The notes under the pieces were generated by a model. It saw only the letters and a program-made list of their open reading frames with translations, was not told where the DNA came from and did not search any database. A program made the translations under genes and the position numbers. Positions 13,949-21,534 of a stretch of 54,905 nucleotides of DNA are shown in pieces (the first letter of the stretch is position 1; the number at the start of each line of letters is the position of its first letter). The stretch is from a virus. The stretch is taken from positions 1 through 54,905 of the IMG/VR virus record IMGVR_UViG_3300046517_000974; one strand, written 5' to 3'.

Positions 13949-14854
13949 ATGACAAAAGATAGAGAACCGTCTGCCACAGGGGGTCGATTGACTAATAGCG
14001 AACGGGCTGCGCGAGGCGAGCCAGTGGCCTACGTCGTCCGCTCCTTCTCGGACGGATCAATCGGCTCAGAGATTGCCCCCGTCAACTACCTGTTGCACGA
14101 CCACGACCTGGAGAAGCTGAAGAACGATCCTTGGGTGGTCAATGGGAAAGCGGAGATCGTTCCGCTCTATTTATCGCCAGTTTCGGAGACATTACCGAAC
14201 CAACCACCGGAAGCTGCGCTTATCGCCATCGAGAAAGAAATGGCGTGGGAATACGATCCAGTTCACGAGGACGCAAAAATGATCTACAGCGCCATTTTGA
14301 AGGCGCTCCAATCTGCCACTCGGCCAACTGAACACACCAAGAGCGCGGAGCGGGTAGCGCAGTCCGCCGCCATCAAGGAGGACGGGCACACCGTGCGCTC
14401 GTCATCCGCTGAACGTGCCGACGATAAGCACGACGAAACGATGGGCGACGCAGCTCACGCTTTCGTGGAGGACATGGTGAAGCGCGAGAAGTACGACTAT
14501 CCGGCGGAGAACGCATGCGGCTGGGGCTACCTCTGGCACGGTTGGGCGCTGCGCGATGCCTTCTACGCTGGCGTGCGTTGGGCTGAGGCGCGGCCATCCG
14601 CAACACTCACGCCATTGGAGAAGCTGGCGCTCGACATGCTCGCCGCCTTCCGCGAGATCGGGATCGGCGACATTGACGGCGGATGGTTTCAGGACACAGC
14701 AGAGAAACTAGGCGTGCTGGTGCCTACGGAAGCGAGGGAGCCATGCGGCGAGGCTTGCGGGTGCGCTGAGTTGGGCGACTTCCCGCAAATCTGCTACCGC
14801 GACAGCGACGAGGTACATCAGAAGCGGTTGTTATACGTAGGGGGTAAGTTGTGA
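13949..14854 (+). CDS. unknown phage protein, 301 residues
   Basis: ATG 13949 with GGAGGGGG upstream. The N-terminal part starts GEPVAYVVRSF, the middle is a low-complexity linker (about 120-165), and the C-terminal part has WHGWALRDAFYAGVRWAEA and a Cys-rich CGEACGCAEL. The largest gene of the accessory island. Proteins with an EPVAYV opening and a DAFYAGW-like helix recur in phages without known function. Confidence 0.68.
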   Translation: MTKDREPSATGGRLTNSERAARGEPVAYVVRSFSDGSIGSEIAPVNYLLHDHDLEKLKNDPWVVNGKAEIVPLYLSPVSETLPNQPPEAALIAIEKEMAWEYDPVHEDAKMIYSAILKALQSATRPTEHTKSAERVAQSAAIKEDGHTVRSSSAERADDKHDETMGDAAHAFVEDMVKREKYDYPAENACGWGYLWHGWALRDAFYAGVRWAEARPSATLTPLEKLALDMLAAFREIGIGDIDGGWFQDTAEKLGVLVPTEAREPCGEACGCAELGDFPQICYRDSDEVHQKRLLYVGGKL

Positions 14855-15066
14855 AGCGGCTCTCGCTCCGACCGGACCCGTGGAATCGCTGGATCTACCA
14901 GAACGACCACCCGCGATACAACAGCGACGAGGCCAAGGATTTGCGCGAGCGGCACGGACGAGCGTTGCAGAGCGCTCCGCAGTGGATGCGGGACGAGGCG
15001 CTTGGCAACGACTATCTCGCCGACATGCAACGCCACGACATACATTCACCAGTGAGGAAGCCATGA
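14851..15066 (+). CDS. 71-residue protein of unknown function
   Basis: GTG 14851 overlaps the previous stop (GTGA). Arg/Asp/Trp-rich (LRPDPWNRWIYQNDHPRY). Its stop overlaps the ATG of the next gene. No family recognised. Confidence 0.58.
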   Translation: MKRLSLRPDPWNRWIYQNDHPRYNSDEAKDLRERHGRALQSAPQWMRDEALGNDYLADMQRHDIHSPVRKP

Positions 15067-15272
15067 CCTACGACTGGCAAATTCAGCCCGGAGACTTCGT
15101 GAAGGTGTTCCCCTGCGACAACAGCGACATCTTCTATCGCGGCGTGGTCAAGCACATGCCGCAGCAGACCGGCGAAGCTTGGATCATCGACAGCGACGGA
15201 GTGATCTCCTACCAGCAGACCTATAACCGCATCGTGCTGGTGAAGCGCGACGGTGGAGATTCGTCACGATGA
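15063..15272 (+). CDS. 69-residue small beta-barrel-like protein
   Basis: ATG 15063 within an ATGA overlap. The pattern IQPGDFVKVFPCDNSDIFYRGVVKHMP...WIIDSDGVISYQQ suggests a small SH3-like barrel. Unknown role. Confidence 0.62.
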   Translation: MTYDWQIQPGDFVKVFPCDNSDIFYRGVVKHMPQQTGEAWIIDSDGVISYQQTYNRIVLVKRDGGDSSR

Positions 15273-15580
15273 GCGACTGGCCGGAGGACCGCATTAAGCG
15301 GGTAGCGGCAGAGCGTGATGAGTGGAAGGCGCGTGCTCTGGCCGCTGAAGCGCGGCTACCGGAAGAACTAGTGCGAAAGCAAGGCCATTCCGCGCTGCGC
15401 GTTCGTGACGGCGAGCTAGAGGTCTATGACCCGCACCCGCCCGCCGACGTGAAGGCGGCTGCGGTGGCGTGGGAGCGCAGCTACCAAGTACAGCCCGTCC
15501 TACCGCCCAACGCTTACGAAGGGTTCCTTGCCGGCGCTGCATGGGCAACGCCATCCCCACCTCGGTTGATTGAGAAATGA
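15269..15580 (+). CDS. unknown phage protein
   Basis: 103 residues, ATGA overlaps on both sides. A charged N-terminal helix (RIKRVAAERDEWKARALAAEARL) and a C-terminal YEGFLAGAAWATP motif, common at the end of small phage proteins. No function known. Confidence 0.62.
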   Translation: MSDWPEDRIKRVAAERDEWKARALAAEARLPEELVRKQGHSALRVRDGELEVYDPHPPADVKAAAVAWERSYQVQPVLPPNAYEGFLAGAAWATPSPPRLIEK

Positions 15581-16056
15581 AACGCGGCCGAGACAAACCC
15601 TGCAAGCAGTGCGGCACGCCGTTCTATTGCCCACCGTGCCGTGACGAAGGCGGAGCGCACGTCAAGAAATACTTCTGCTCGAAGGCTTGCGACGTGAAGT
15701 ACCGGGCCAGCTCGACCGGCATCCAGGCGCGGTTCTGGTCCTACGTCGTCAAGCAGGAGGGCGGCTGCTGGCTGTACGAGAAAACCCTCGACGCTGACGG
15801 CTACGGGTACTTCCGCTACGGGCACCGGGGCGGACTGCGGCAATGGTTCGCCCATCGCTTCTCGTGGACCATAGCGAACGGTGACGTGCCGAAGGGTCTG
15901 TGCGTATGCCATACCTGCGACGTTCGCAACTGCGTGAACCCTGCGCATCTCTGGATCGGGACGCATGACGACAACATGAAGGACATGCACCGCAAAGGCC
16001 GTGGCAGCTTCGGGCGTAGGCCACCCCAACCTCAGCACTCCGAAAGGAAGCCATGA
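15577..16056 (+). CDS. HNH endonuclease (HNH_3 type) 2 with N-terminal zinc finger
   Basis: 159 residues. The N-terminal Cys cluster PCKQCGTPFYCPPC...FCSKAC binds zinc, probably DNA-targeting. The HNH part: FWSYVVKQEGGCWLYEKTLDADGYGYF, AHRFSWTIANGDVPKGLCVCHTCDVRNCVNPAHLWIGTHDDNMKDMHRKGRG. Related in domain type to the nuclease at 7981 but with an added finger. Likely a mobile nuclease within the accessory island. Confidence 0.85.
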   Translation: MKRGRDKPCKQCGTPFYCPPCRDEGGAHVKKYFCSKACDVKYRASSTGIQARFWSYVVKQEGGCWLYEKTLDADGYGYFRYGHRGGLRQWFAHRFSWTIANGDVPKGLCVCHTCDVRNCVNPAHLWIGTHDDNMKDMHRKGRGSFGRRPPQPQHSERKP

Positions 16057-16247
16057 GCGACCCCTTCAAGCCTTCGATCACCCTACTGGTGAAGCTCGGA
16101 TCAATCGCCGTCCACCTGGAGGAGATTCTGTCTCCGAGCGGGCACATCTTCGACCGGCACGCCCTGCAAACGCTGTGGGACGACGAAGAGGTAAAGGAAT
16201 GGCTCGCGCAGATGAACAAGATGGCGATGCTTCCGGTGAAGAGGTGA
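16053..16247 (+). CDS. 64-residue protein of unknown function
   Basis: ATGA overlap with the HNH gene. Helical; the middle (IAVHLEEILSPSGHIFDRHALQTLWDDEEVKEWL) is a pattern found in short phage proteins. Its stop overlaps the next GTG. Confidence 0.6.
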   Translation: MSDPFKPSITLLVKLGSIAVHLEEILSPSGHIFDRHALQTLWDDEEVKEWLAQMNKMAMLPVKR

Positions 16248-16393
16248 GGATTGTCCTGCACAACCGCTGGACTTCTCGCAAGGCGTTCTACGTGCGCTGG
16301 GCGCGCGAGTTCTTCTGGCGCACGACCAAGCACAAACAAACGTGGCTGAGGCAACGCGACGCCGCACACTCACGCTTGACGGAGGAGAAATGA
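16244..16393 (+). CDS. 49-residue basic protein of unknown function
   Basis: GTG 16244 (GTGA overlap). Rich in Arg, Lys and Trp (HNRWTSRKAFYVRWAREFFWRTTKHKQTWL), which suggests nucleic-acid or membrane-surface binding. No family recognised. Confidence 0.55.
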   Translation: MRIVLHNRWTSRKAFYVRWAREFFWRTTKHKQTWLRQRDAAHSRLTEEK

Positions 16394-16590
16394 GCCACAG
16401 CATCAGTTTCTATAGCAACTGGACGGTCCACTTCAACGGCGGATTCGACGGCGATGTTGAGTTCGTCGCCCCGGACGGAACGAAGCACGCGATTCCTTTT
16501 CATGCTGTCGAAGCGGTAGTGGCCGAGAAAATCAAACGGGATCGCATCTCCACGCTGGAAAACATGGACCCAAGGGACTTACTCAAGTGA
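16390..16590 (+). CDS. 66-residue protein of unknown function
   Basis: ATG 16390 with GACGGAGGAGAA upstream and ATGA overlap. Beta-rich first half (SISFYSNWTVHFNGGFDGDVEFV), helical second half. No family recognised. Confidence 0.62.
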   Translation: MSHSISFYSNWTVHFNGGFDGDVEFVAPDGTKHAIPFHAVEAVVAEKIKRDRISTLENMDPRDLLK

Positions 16591-16621
16591 CAGGCCACAC
16601 TACTCTGGATGGGGTATCCCA

Positions 16622-16852
16622 ATGAAGTTCTATCGCGTGCGTTATTCAGTCAATGGCGGCAACCACGGCGGCTTTAGCTGGCACACAGCGATGAGCGATG
16701 CCAAGGAATGCGCTGCGGCAGCCGTGGAGAACGACCCGGAGGAATACAAGGTCCTCGAACACCCGCCGATCCAGACCATCGAGATCGAGCCGACGAAGAA
16801 AGGCATCCTCAAGGCGCTCAGGCTGTACGCAGAGCACCCGGACAACGGATGA
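16622..16852 (+). CDS. 76-residue protein of unknown function
   Basis: Follows a 31-base gap with a weak ribosome site. Small alpha/beta protein (KFYRVRYSVNGGNHGGFSWHTAMSDAKECAAAAVEND). No family recognised. Confidence 0.6.
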   Translation: MKFYRVRYSVNGGNHGGFSWHTAMSDAKECAAAAVENDPEEYKVLEHPPIQTIEIEPTKKGILKALRLYAEHPDNG

Positions 16853-17040
16853 ACGCCGACTGGACCGAGGAGTATTTGACCATGATCGAAGACTGCGAGA
16901 AGCGCGAGCAAAAGCTGTCCGCGTGGGACGTGGACTTTCTTTCTTCGGTGAAGGACCGGCTGATCGACAAGAAACCGCTGTCGCAGAAGCAGATCGACTG
17001 CCTCGACGGCATTTGGGAAAGGGCAACGAAAAATGGTTAA
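16849..17040 (+). CDS. 63-residue protein of unknown function
   Basis: ATG 16849 (ATGA overlap). Acidic helical protein, with FLSSVKDRLIDKKPLSQKQIDCLDGIWERAT at the C-terminus, a pattern seen in small early proteins of other phages. No function known. Confidence 0.62.
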   Translation: MNADWTEEYLTMIEDCEKREQKLSAWDVDFLSSVKDRLIDKKPLSQKQIDCLDGIWERATKNG

Positions 17041-17164
17041 GGGCTACTACAAGGTTCCGTTCCGGCAGGTGTACTGCGAGACGCTGCGGCACTGGCTTGC
17101 CTCGGTGCTTCTGTGCCACGTCGTCTACTGTCTCGCCCCGCCGAAACTGCCGAAGATCGGCTGA
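17033..17164 (+). CDS. 43-residue protein with one hydrophobic segment
   Basis: ATG 17033 overlaps the previous stop by eight bases. WLASVLLCHVVYCLAPP could be a membrane segment. Last gene of the accessory island before hisF. Confidence 0.48.
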   Translation: MVKGYYKVPFRQVYCETLRHWLASVLLCHVVYCLAPPKLPKIG

Positions 17165-17193
17165 AGCATGCCGACCCTGAACGGTAACAACTG

Positions 17194-17949
17194 ATGCCGC
17201 TCGCCCACCGGATCATCCCCACCTTCCTGGTGAAGGACGGAAACTTGGTGAAGGGGAAACGATTCGCTGGAGATCGCGTGGTCGGGCACGCGCTGCAGGC
17301 GATCATGATCCAGGCCGCCCGCGGTGTCGATGAGATGGTTCTCCTCGACATCGGCGCGACGGCGCGCGGCAAGGGTCCGAATCTGGAGCTCGTGGGCAAA
17401 CTCACCGATAGATTGTTTTCTCCGCTCGCTGTTGGCGGTGGTATTTATTCTGTGGAAGACGTCCGTGCGGTATTGCGCGAGGGAGCCGACAAGGTCGTTC
17501 TTGGCTCCCTCGCGGTGGAGAGCCCGCGGCTGATGTATCAGATCGCTCGGGTGGTGGGGAACCAGGCCATCGTCGCCTCGCTGGATGTCAGGGCCGGCAT
17601 CGTATTCAGCCGCAACGGCAAGGTCGCGTCGACCGTCATCCCGAGCCCACACCCACCGACTATGGCAGCGATGCTGCAGGACCACGGCGCCGGCGAGATC
17701 CTGCTGCAGTCGATCGACAGGGATGGGATGATGTGCGGCTATGATCTGGACCTGATCGCGGATGTTCGCCAAGCGGTGACTCTGCCGATCGTCGCTTCGG
17801 GGGGATGTGGCACCTACGAGCACATGCTCGAGGCACTTGACGCAGGCGCGAGCGCGGTCGCCGCGGGCGCGATGTTTTTGTTCACCGATCAGACTCCAGC
17901 GGGCGCCGCCCGCTATCTGGCCGAGCATGGTGTGGAGGTTAGGCTTTGA
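17194..17949 (+). CDS. HisF-like amidotransferase partner for sugar modification
   Basis: 251 residues, a (beta/alpha)8 barrel of the HisF family: RIIPTFLVKDGNLVKGKRF, DEMVLLDIGATARGKGPN, PLAVGGGI, ADKVVLGSLA, IVASLDVRAG, GAGEILLQSIDRDGMM, PIVASGGCG. The first catalytic Asp of histidine-pathway HisF (D11 of the T. maritima enzyme) is Leu here, in TFLVKDG, while the Asp of ASLDV is kept. Loss of the first is what I expect for HisF homologues that feed ammonia to sugar amidotransferases (WbpG/HisF2 type). It likely pairs with the amidotransferase at 11126. HisH is not visible. Confidence 0.85.
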   Translation: MPLAHRIIPTFLVKDGNLVKGKRFAGDRVVGHALQAIMIQAARGVDEMVLLDIGATARGKGPNLELVGKLTDRLFSPLAVGGGIYSVEDVRAVLREGADKVVLGSLAVESPRLMYQIARVVGNQAIVASLDVRAGIVFSRNGKVASTVIPSPHPPTMAAMLQDHGAGEILLQSIDRDGMMCGYDLDLIADVRQAVTLPIVASGGCGTYEHMLEALDAGASAVAAGAMFLFTDQTPAGAARYLAEHGVEVRL

Positions 17950-18125
17950 AGAAAATCAATGCGGCGCGAGTAGCGTGGCTACAGACCTATCGGCGCATAC
18001 GAGTGGTGCGCCGCGAATCGCACAAAGCGAACCTTGATCTAGCCATGTACGGGACGGGCGTTATTCTCATGCCGTCGGATGGAGGAGATCCTCGGCACAT
18101 TCCTCTCCGGGAGGTAAGACTATGA
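17946..18125 (+). CDS. 59-residue basic protein of unknown function
   Basis: TTG 17946 overlaps the hisF stop (TTGA), and its own stop overlaps the next ATG. Arg-rich N-terminal half (AARVAWLQTYRRIRVVRRESHK). No family recognised. Confidence 0.5.
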   Translation: MKKINAARVAWLQTYRRIRVVRRESHKANLDLAMYGTGVILMPSDGGDPRHIPLREVRL

Positions 18126-18589
18126 GCCTGATCAAACTGCAAGGGGTGCCGCACCCGGATCTCAACGGTGGCAAGCCGCAGGCGGTCTACATCGACGCGA
18201 GTCGCGTGCTGCTCATCATCCAGGGGCACGTTTCCCACCCGAAGATCGGCAGCGTGGAGAACCAGCGCGATCTCTACGACCAGCTGCACGAGGCGAGTGA
18301 ACGGCTGAACCGCACGATCAACGAGTACATCCCGAACATGACCGACCCCGTCGCGGTGGAGTGGGTGAGAACCATCAATGGCATGGGAGCCGCCGTAAAC
18401 GACGCCTACCACCACTGGGGACAAGCGTATCGCCAAGGGAAATACCATCCCAGTGTCGACTGCACCGAGGTCCAGCTCGCCTGCGGAACGGCTCTCGAGC
18501 ACGGCGTGATGCTGACCAGGGTCTGGGTGAGCGACAGCGTCGAGGACGTTGCCTTGGCCGTCGCCAGGGCAACGCACACCTACAAGTGA
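18122..18589 (+). CDS. unknown phage protein
   Basis: 155 residues with GGGAGG upstream. Opens SLIKLQGVPHPDLNGGKPQAVYIDASRVLLI, a small beta region, then two helices. It shows none of the glycosyltransferase-like motifs expected of PseG, the missing pathway enzyme, so I do not assign that role. Function unknown. Confidence 0.68.
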   Translation: MSLIKLQGVPHPDLNGGKPQAVYIDASRVLLIIQGHVSHPKIGSVENQRDLYDQLHEASERLNRTINEYIPNMTDPVAVEWVRTINGMGAAVNDAYHHWGQAYRQGKYHPSVDCTEVQLACGTALEHGVMLTRVWVSDSVEDVALAVARATHTYK

Positions 18590-19086
18590 AACTCCTCGCC
18601 GTCTACGACGGCACCGGGATCCGGGTTGGTGCTCTGGAATTCCTCTACGAGCTCATGAAAGAGCGCGACCCAGAGATCAACATCAGCCACAGCACGCTGC
18701 CGACGATGGACCAGCATCGGGCATTCGTGACGAGCCGCCCATACCGCTTCTGGTACCTGCTCGAGGCCACGGACTTCCAGACCAAAAACCCAGAACGCGA
18801 CCATCCATGGATCGGCTACATCAGCGCGACGCGCGACAATGAGATCGGGATCGTGCTCCTGCGCGCCTGGCGCGGCCATGGCTTCGGCGCCCAGGCGGTC
18901 CAGGAAATGATGAGCACACACAAACCGAACCCAGCGGAGCCGAGCGTGCGCTCTGGCCATTGGCTCGCCAACATCGCCCCGGGGAACGAGTACTCGCGCC
19001 TGATGTTCCTGAAACTCGGATTCCGCAAGATCCAGGAGACCTACCAATTCAACGAGGAGGAACCACATGGCGTCCAAGACGCTTAA
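18586..19086 (+). CDS. GNAT acetyltransferase, PseH candidate
   Basis: 166 residues from GTG 18586 (GTGA overlap). GNAT acetyl-CoA motif A is clear (GIVLLRAWRGHGFGAQAVQEMM, with the R-G-H-G-F-G loop), and motif B follows (ANIAPGNEYSRLMFLKLGFRKIQETY). In pseudaminic acid synthesis PseH acetylates the C4 amino group made by PseC. The gene lies between hisF and pseI, which supports that role, but its substrate cannot be read from sequence. The first 60 residues do not look like typical PseH. Confidence 0.72.
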   Translation: MKLLAVYDGTGIRVGALEFLYELMKERDPEINISHSTLPTMDQHRAFVTSRPYRFWYLLEATDFQTKNPERDHPWIGYISATRDNEIGIVLLRAWRGHGFGAQAVQEMMSTHKPNPAEPSVRSGHWLANIAPGNEYSRLMFLKLGFRKIQETYQFNEEEPHGVQDA

Positions 19087-19591
19087 AAAAGCCGAGATAC
19101 ATCCGCTCGACGCTCTCGCCGCGAGTCCCGAAAAGGTGATGGCGCTCATGCTCTGGAAGGCCCGCCACCGCGAGCCGGATCTCTATGTCAAGATCGACGA
19201 GAACGACCTGAAGGGTTTCGACGACTGCGTGGCCTACCTCAAGGTCGAGCCCTTGGTGCTGATCAAGCGGCCTGCCGGCCTACCGGCGCAGGCAGGTATC
19301 CCTGCCACGCATAACCGTCGCGCGGTCCCCGGGCGGGAAGCCATACCTCCCAAGCCCTTCGTCATCGCGGCCCTGGTCGACAAGCAGACCAAGGACGCGA
19401 TCCGGCCGATCGAGAACAACGAGGGCGATTTCGACACCGCGGCGCAGGCCGCGGCCGTGCGCAAGGCCCGCGACCAAGCCCAGGATCTCGCCCAACGTCT
19501 TCTCCAGCAGGCCCGCAGCGGCGAGTACTCCCTCTCCGACATGACCGACTCTGCCAACGCTCTTATCACCATGGCGCGGGCGCTCGCGTGA
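19067..19591 (+). CDS. unknown phage protein
   Basis: 174 residues starting 20 bases inside the GNAT gene, with GAGGAGG upstream. A basic N-terminus, a Pro/Ala linker (RPAGLPAQAGIPA) and a C-terminal helix (AAQAAAVRKARDQAQDLAQRLLQQA), likely coiled coil. No family recognised. Confidence 0.65.
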   Translation: MASKTLKKAEIHPLDALAASPEKVMALMLWKARHREPDLYVKIDENDLKGFDDCVAYLKVEPLVLIKRPAGLPAQAGIPATHNRRAVPGREAIPPKPFVIAALVDKQTKDAIRPIENNEGDFDTAAQAAAVRKARDQAQDLAQRLLQQARSGEYSLSDMTDSANALITMARALA

Positions 19592-19722
19592 TGTGCTTTC
19601 GCTGGCCGATCGGTACCAAAAAGCCAGCGCGTTACGCGCTGACGTTCGGGTTTGTCTCCGGGGGCCTCTTGGTCAGCTGGTTCGACGGCAAGATTCACTG
19701 CGGGAGATTCTTCGTCCTGTGA
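19588..19722 (+). CDS. 44-residue protein with hydrophobic segment
   Basis: GTG 19588 (GTGA overlap with the gene before; its TGA overlaps the pseI GTG). A basic start (FRWPIGTKKPARY), then ALTFGFVSGGLLVSWF, which may span the membrane. Role unknown. Confidence 0.48.
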   Translation: MMCFRWPIGTKKPARYALTFGFVSGGLLVSWFDGKIHCGRFFVL

Positions 19723-20723
19723 AGGTCGTTGCCGAACTTTCCTGCAACCATCAGGGAACCCTAGAGCGGGCGCACGAACTCGTGCATGCCGCCGCGCTCG
19801 CCGGCGCGCACGCGATCAAACTGCAGACCTGGACCTCGGACACCATGGTCCTCGACAGGGCGGTGGTGCTCGAATCAGGCCCCTGGGCGGGCCACAACCT
19901 CTCCCAGCTCTACGCCGAGGCCCACACCCCATGGGAGTGGCACCGCCCTCTATTCGAAGCAGCCAGAGCTCACGGCATGGAGGCCTTCTCGAGCGTATTC
20001 GACCTGGACGCCCTTGAACTCCTCGAGGGGCTGGAATGCCCAAGGTACAAGATCGCCTCTTTCGAGCTCGTCGACATCCCCCTCATCAGGGCGGTGGCGA
20101 AGACGGGGAAGCCCATCATCCTGTCGACCGGCATGGCGACCCGCCCGGAAGTCCAAGACGCCGTTGAGGCTGCGCGAGACGGAGGAGCCAGAGACATCAC
20201 CCTGCTGCAATGCACCAGCGCCTACCCCGCCACCGGCGCCGATGCCAACCTGCGCACCATGCGGGACTTTCTCTCGCTGGGGTGCCAGATAGGTCTCTCC
20301 GACCACACTCCTGGGATCGGCGTCGCCTTGGTCGCAGCTGCCTGGGGTGCGACGATGATCGAGAAGCACTTCACCCTGTCGCGCGCCGCCGGGGGTCTTG
20401 ACGCAGCCTTCTCCCTCGAGCCCGATGAACTCGCCGCCCTCGTGCGCGAGATCCCCAACGTCGTGAACTGCCTCGGGAAGATGGAGTACGGCCCGAAACC
20501 TTCCGAGATAGCCCAGCGCGATCTGCGAAGAAGTCTCTACTTCGCCAAGGACATGCGTGCTGGCGCCTACGTCGGTAAGGAGCACGTCGTCACCGCCAGA
20601 CCTGCCTTGGGACTCCCTCCCAGGTTCTACGGCACCGTCCTAGGGTCCAAGTTGCTCGTCGACGTCCGCGCGGGTCAGCGCGTGACCTGGGAAGAGCTCG
20701 AGAAGCGCGAAGTGATTCAGTAG
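19719..20723 (+). CDS. pseI: PseI-like pseudaminic acid synthase (NeuB family)
   Basis: 334 residues from GTG 19719 (GTGA overlap; upstream codons are a shadow). NeuB-family barrel with AELSCNHQGTLERAHELV and the region WTSDTMVLDR, GPWAGHNLSQLYAEAHTPWEWH that is typical of PseI rather than sialate NeuB, then SSVFDLDALELLE, YKIASFELVDIPL, ILSTGMA, QCTSAYPA, GLSDHTPG, IEKHFTLSR. A C-terminal SAF (antifreeze-like) domain starts about residue 270 at RRSLYFAKDM. It condenses a 6-deoxy-AltdiNAc sugar with phosphoenolpyruvate to a nine-carbon pseudaminic acid. Near-normal length; last gene of the sugar operon. Confidence 0.93.
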   Translation: MKVVAELSCNHQGTLERAHELVHAAALAGAHAIKLQTWTSDTMVLDRAVVLESGPWAGHNLSQLYAEAHTPWEWHRPLFEAARAHGMEAFSSVFDLDALELLEGLECPRYKIASFELVDIPLIRAVAKTGKPIILSTGMATRPEVQDAVEAARDGGARDITLLQCTSAYPATGADANLRTMRDFLSLGCQIGLSDHTPGIGVALVAAAWGATMIEKHFTLSRAAGGLDAAFSLEPDELAALVREIPNVVNCLGKMEYGPKPSEIAQRDLRRSLYFAKDMRAGAYVGKEHVVTARPALGLPPRFYGTVLGSKLLVDVRAGQRVTWEELEKREVIQ

Positions 20724-20759
20724 CGCACAATAAACGGTAGTTAATCAAGGAGGTGCTGT

Positions 20760-21002
20760 ATGAAGTTCACCATCGTAGTGATGATCGCGCTGCTCGCCGG
20801 ATGCGCAAGCGGTCCTGTCATCGACCAGCGCGGGCTCGACCAGGAGAAGTACGCCTTCGACCTGAAGGAATGCGAGGCGCTGAGGCTCGAGGCCACGCGC
20901 ATCGCGGATGACAACCTTCTGATCGGCTTCGAGAACTGGACGAAGCGCGGAACCATCTCCAAGCGGTGCATGCAGGGCCGCGGGTACAACATCCTGAACT
21001 GA
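20760..21002 (+). CDS. small lipoprotein
   Basis: 80 residues with an exact AAGGAGGTG upstream. The signal MKFTIVVMIALLAGC ends in a lipobox LAGC with modification Cys15; the mature part is about 65 residues and ends CMQGRGYNIL, a pattern of small phage/bacterial lipoproteins. Likely anchored in the periplasm or outer membrane. A superinfection-exclusion role is possible but unsupported. Confidence 0.78.
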   Translation: MKFTIVVMIALLAGCASGPVIDQRGLDQEKYAFDLKECEALRLEATRIADDNLLIGFENWTKRGTISKRCMQGRGYNILN

Positions 21003-21466
21003 TGGCGGGAAGAAACGGCGGGAAGCGCGCTGGCGCCGGGCGAAAGCCTGGCGACGGACTATTCGTCCCGACCGATGAGCAGCGGCGCCTGGTCACCATC
21101 GCTTCTGGGGTGATCGGTGCTCCGGAGGACAAGATCCGGCTCCTGGTTATCAACCCGGAGACGAACGAGCCGATCGCGCCGATGACGCTCAGGAAGCACT
21201 TCCGCGGGGAGTTGGACGAGGGGCTTCGGGCTGCGGATGCGCAGGTCGCCATGGGCCTTTTCAAGAACGCGACCACGGGGACCGATACCTACCCAGGAGG
21301 GAATCCGATCTCGCAGATCTTCTGGCTGAAGTGCCGGATGAGGTGGCAGCAGGACCCGTCGAAGGTGATCGAGCCGCCGCCGCTCCTTCCTGATGGGAAG
21401 GAGGACATGATGGATGTCACCCGACGGCTTGCGTTCATGCTCGCCAAGGCCGACGCTGAGACCTGA
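21002..21466 (+). CDS. putative terminase small subunit or DNA-binding packaging protein
   Basis: 154 residues from ATG 21002, overlapping the lipoprotein stop (TGATG). The basic opening GRNGGKRAGAGRKPG and a helical region with TLRKHFRGELDEGLRAADAQVAMGLFKNA and FWLKCRMRW match small proteins annotated near terminases as DNA-binding packaging subunits. TerL lies about 5 kb downstream, further than usual, so the assignment is moderate. Confidence 0.55.
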   Translation: MAGRNGGKRAGAGRKPGDGLFVPTDEQRRLVTIASGVIGAPEDKIRLLVINPETNEPIAPMTLRKHFRGELDEGLRAADAQVAMGLFKNATTGTDTYPGGNPISQIFWLKCRMRWQQDPSKVIEPPPLLPDGKEDMMDVTRRLAFMLAKADAET

Positions 21467-21467
21467 T

Positions 21468-21496
21468 TTGCGCCTACGGTAGCCAACCGCTACAGT
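21468..21496 (+). promoter_or_regulatory. promoter with conserved downstream element, copy 1
   Basis: TTGCGC (21468-21473), 17-bp spacer, TACAGT (21491-21496). The bases after the -10, GCGTCCCGAGGCGGG, are nearly identical to those after the promoter at 50236. Predicted start about 21503, ahead of a small gene at 21535. Weaker than the second copy at the -35. Confidence 0.6.
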
Positions 21497-21534
21497 GCGT
21501 CCCGAGGCGGGGGATTGATCGAGGCCACGGGGCG

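Noticed and set aside
18122-18589. Candidate for the missing PseG hydrolase
   Set aside because: Too short (155 residues against about 270-350) and without a GT-B-like glycine or His motif.
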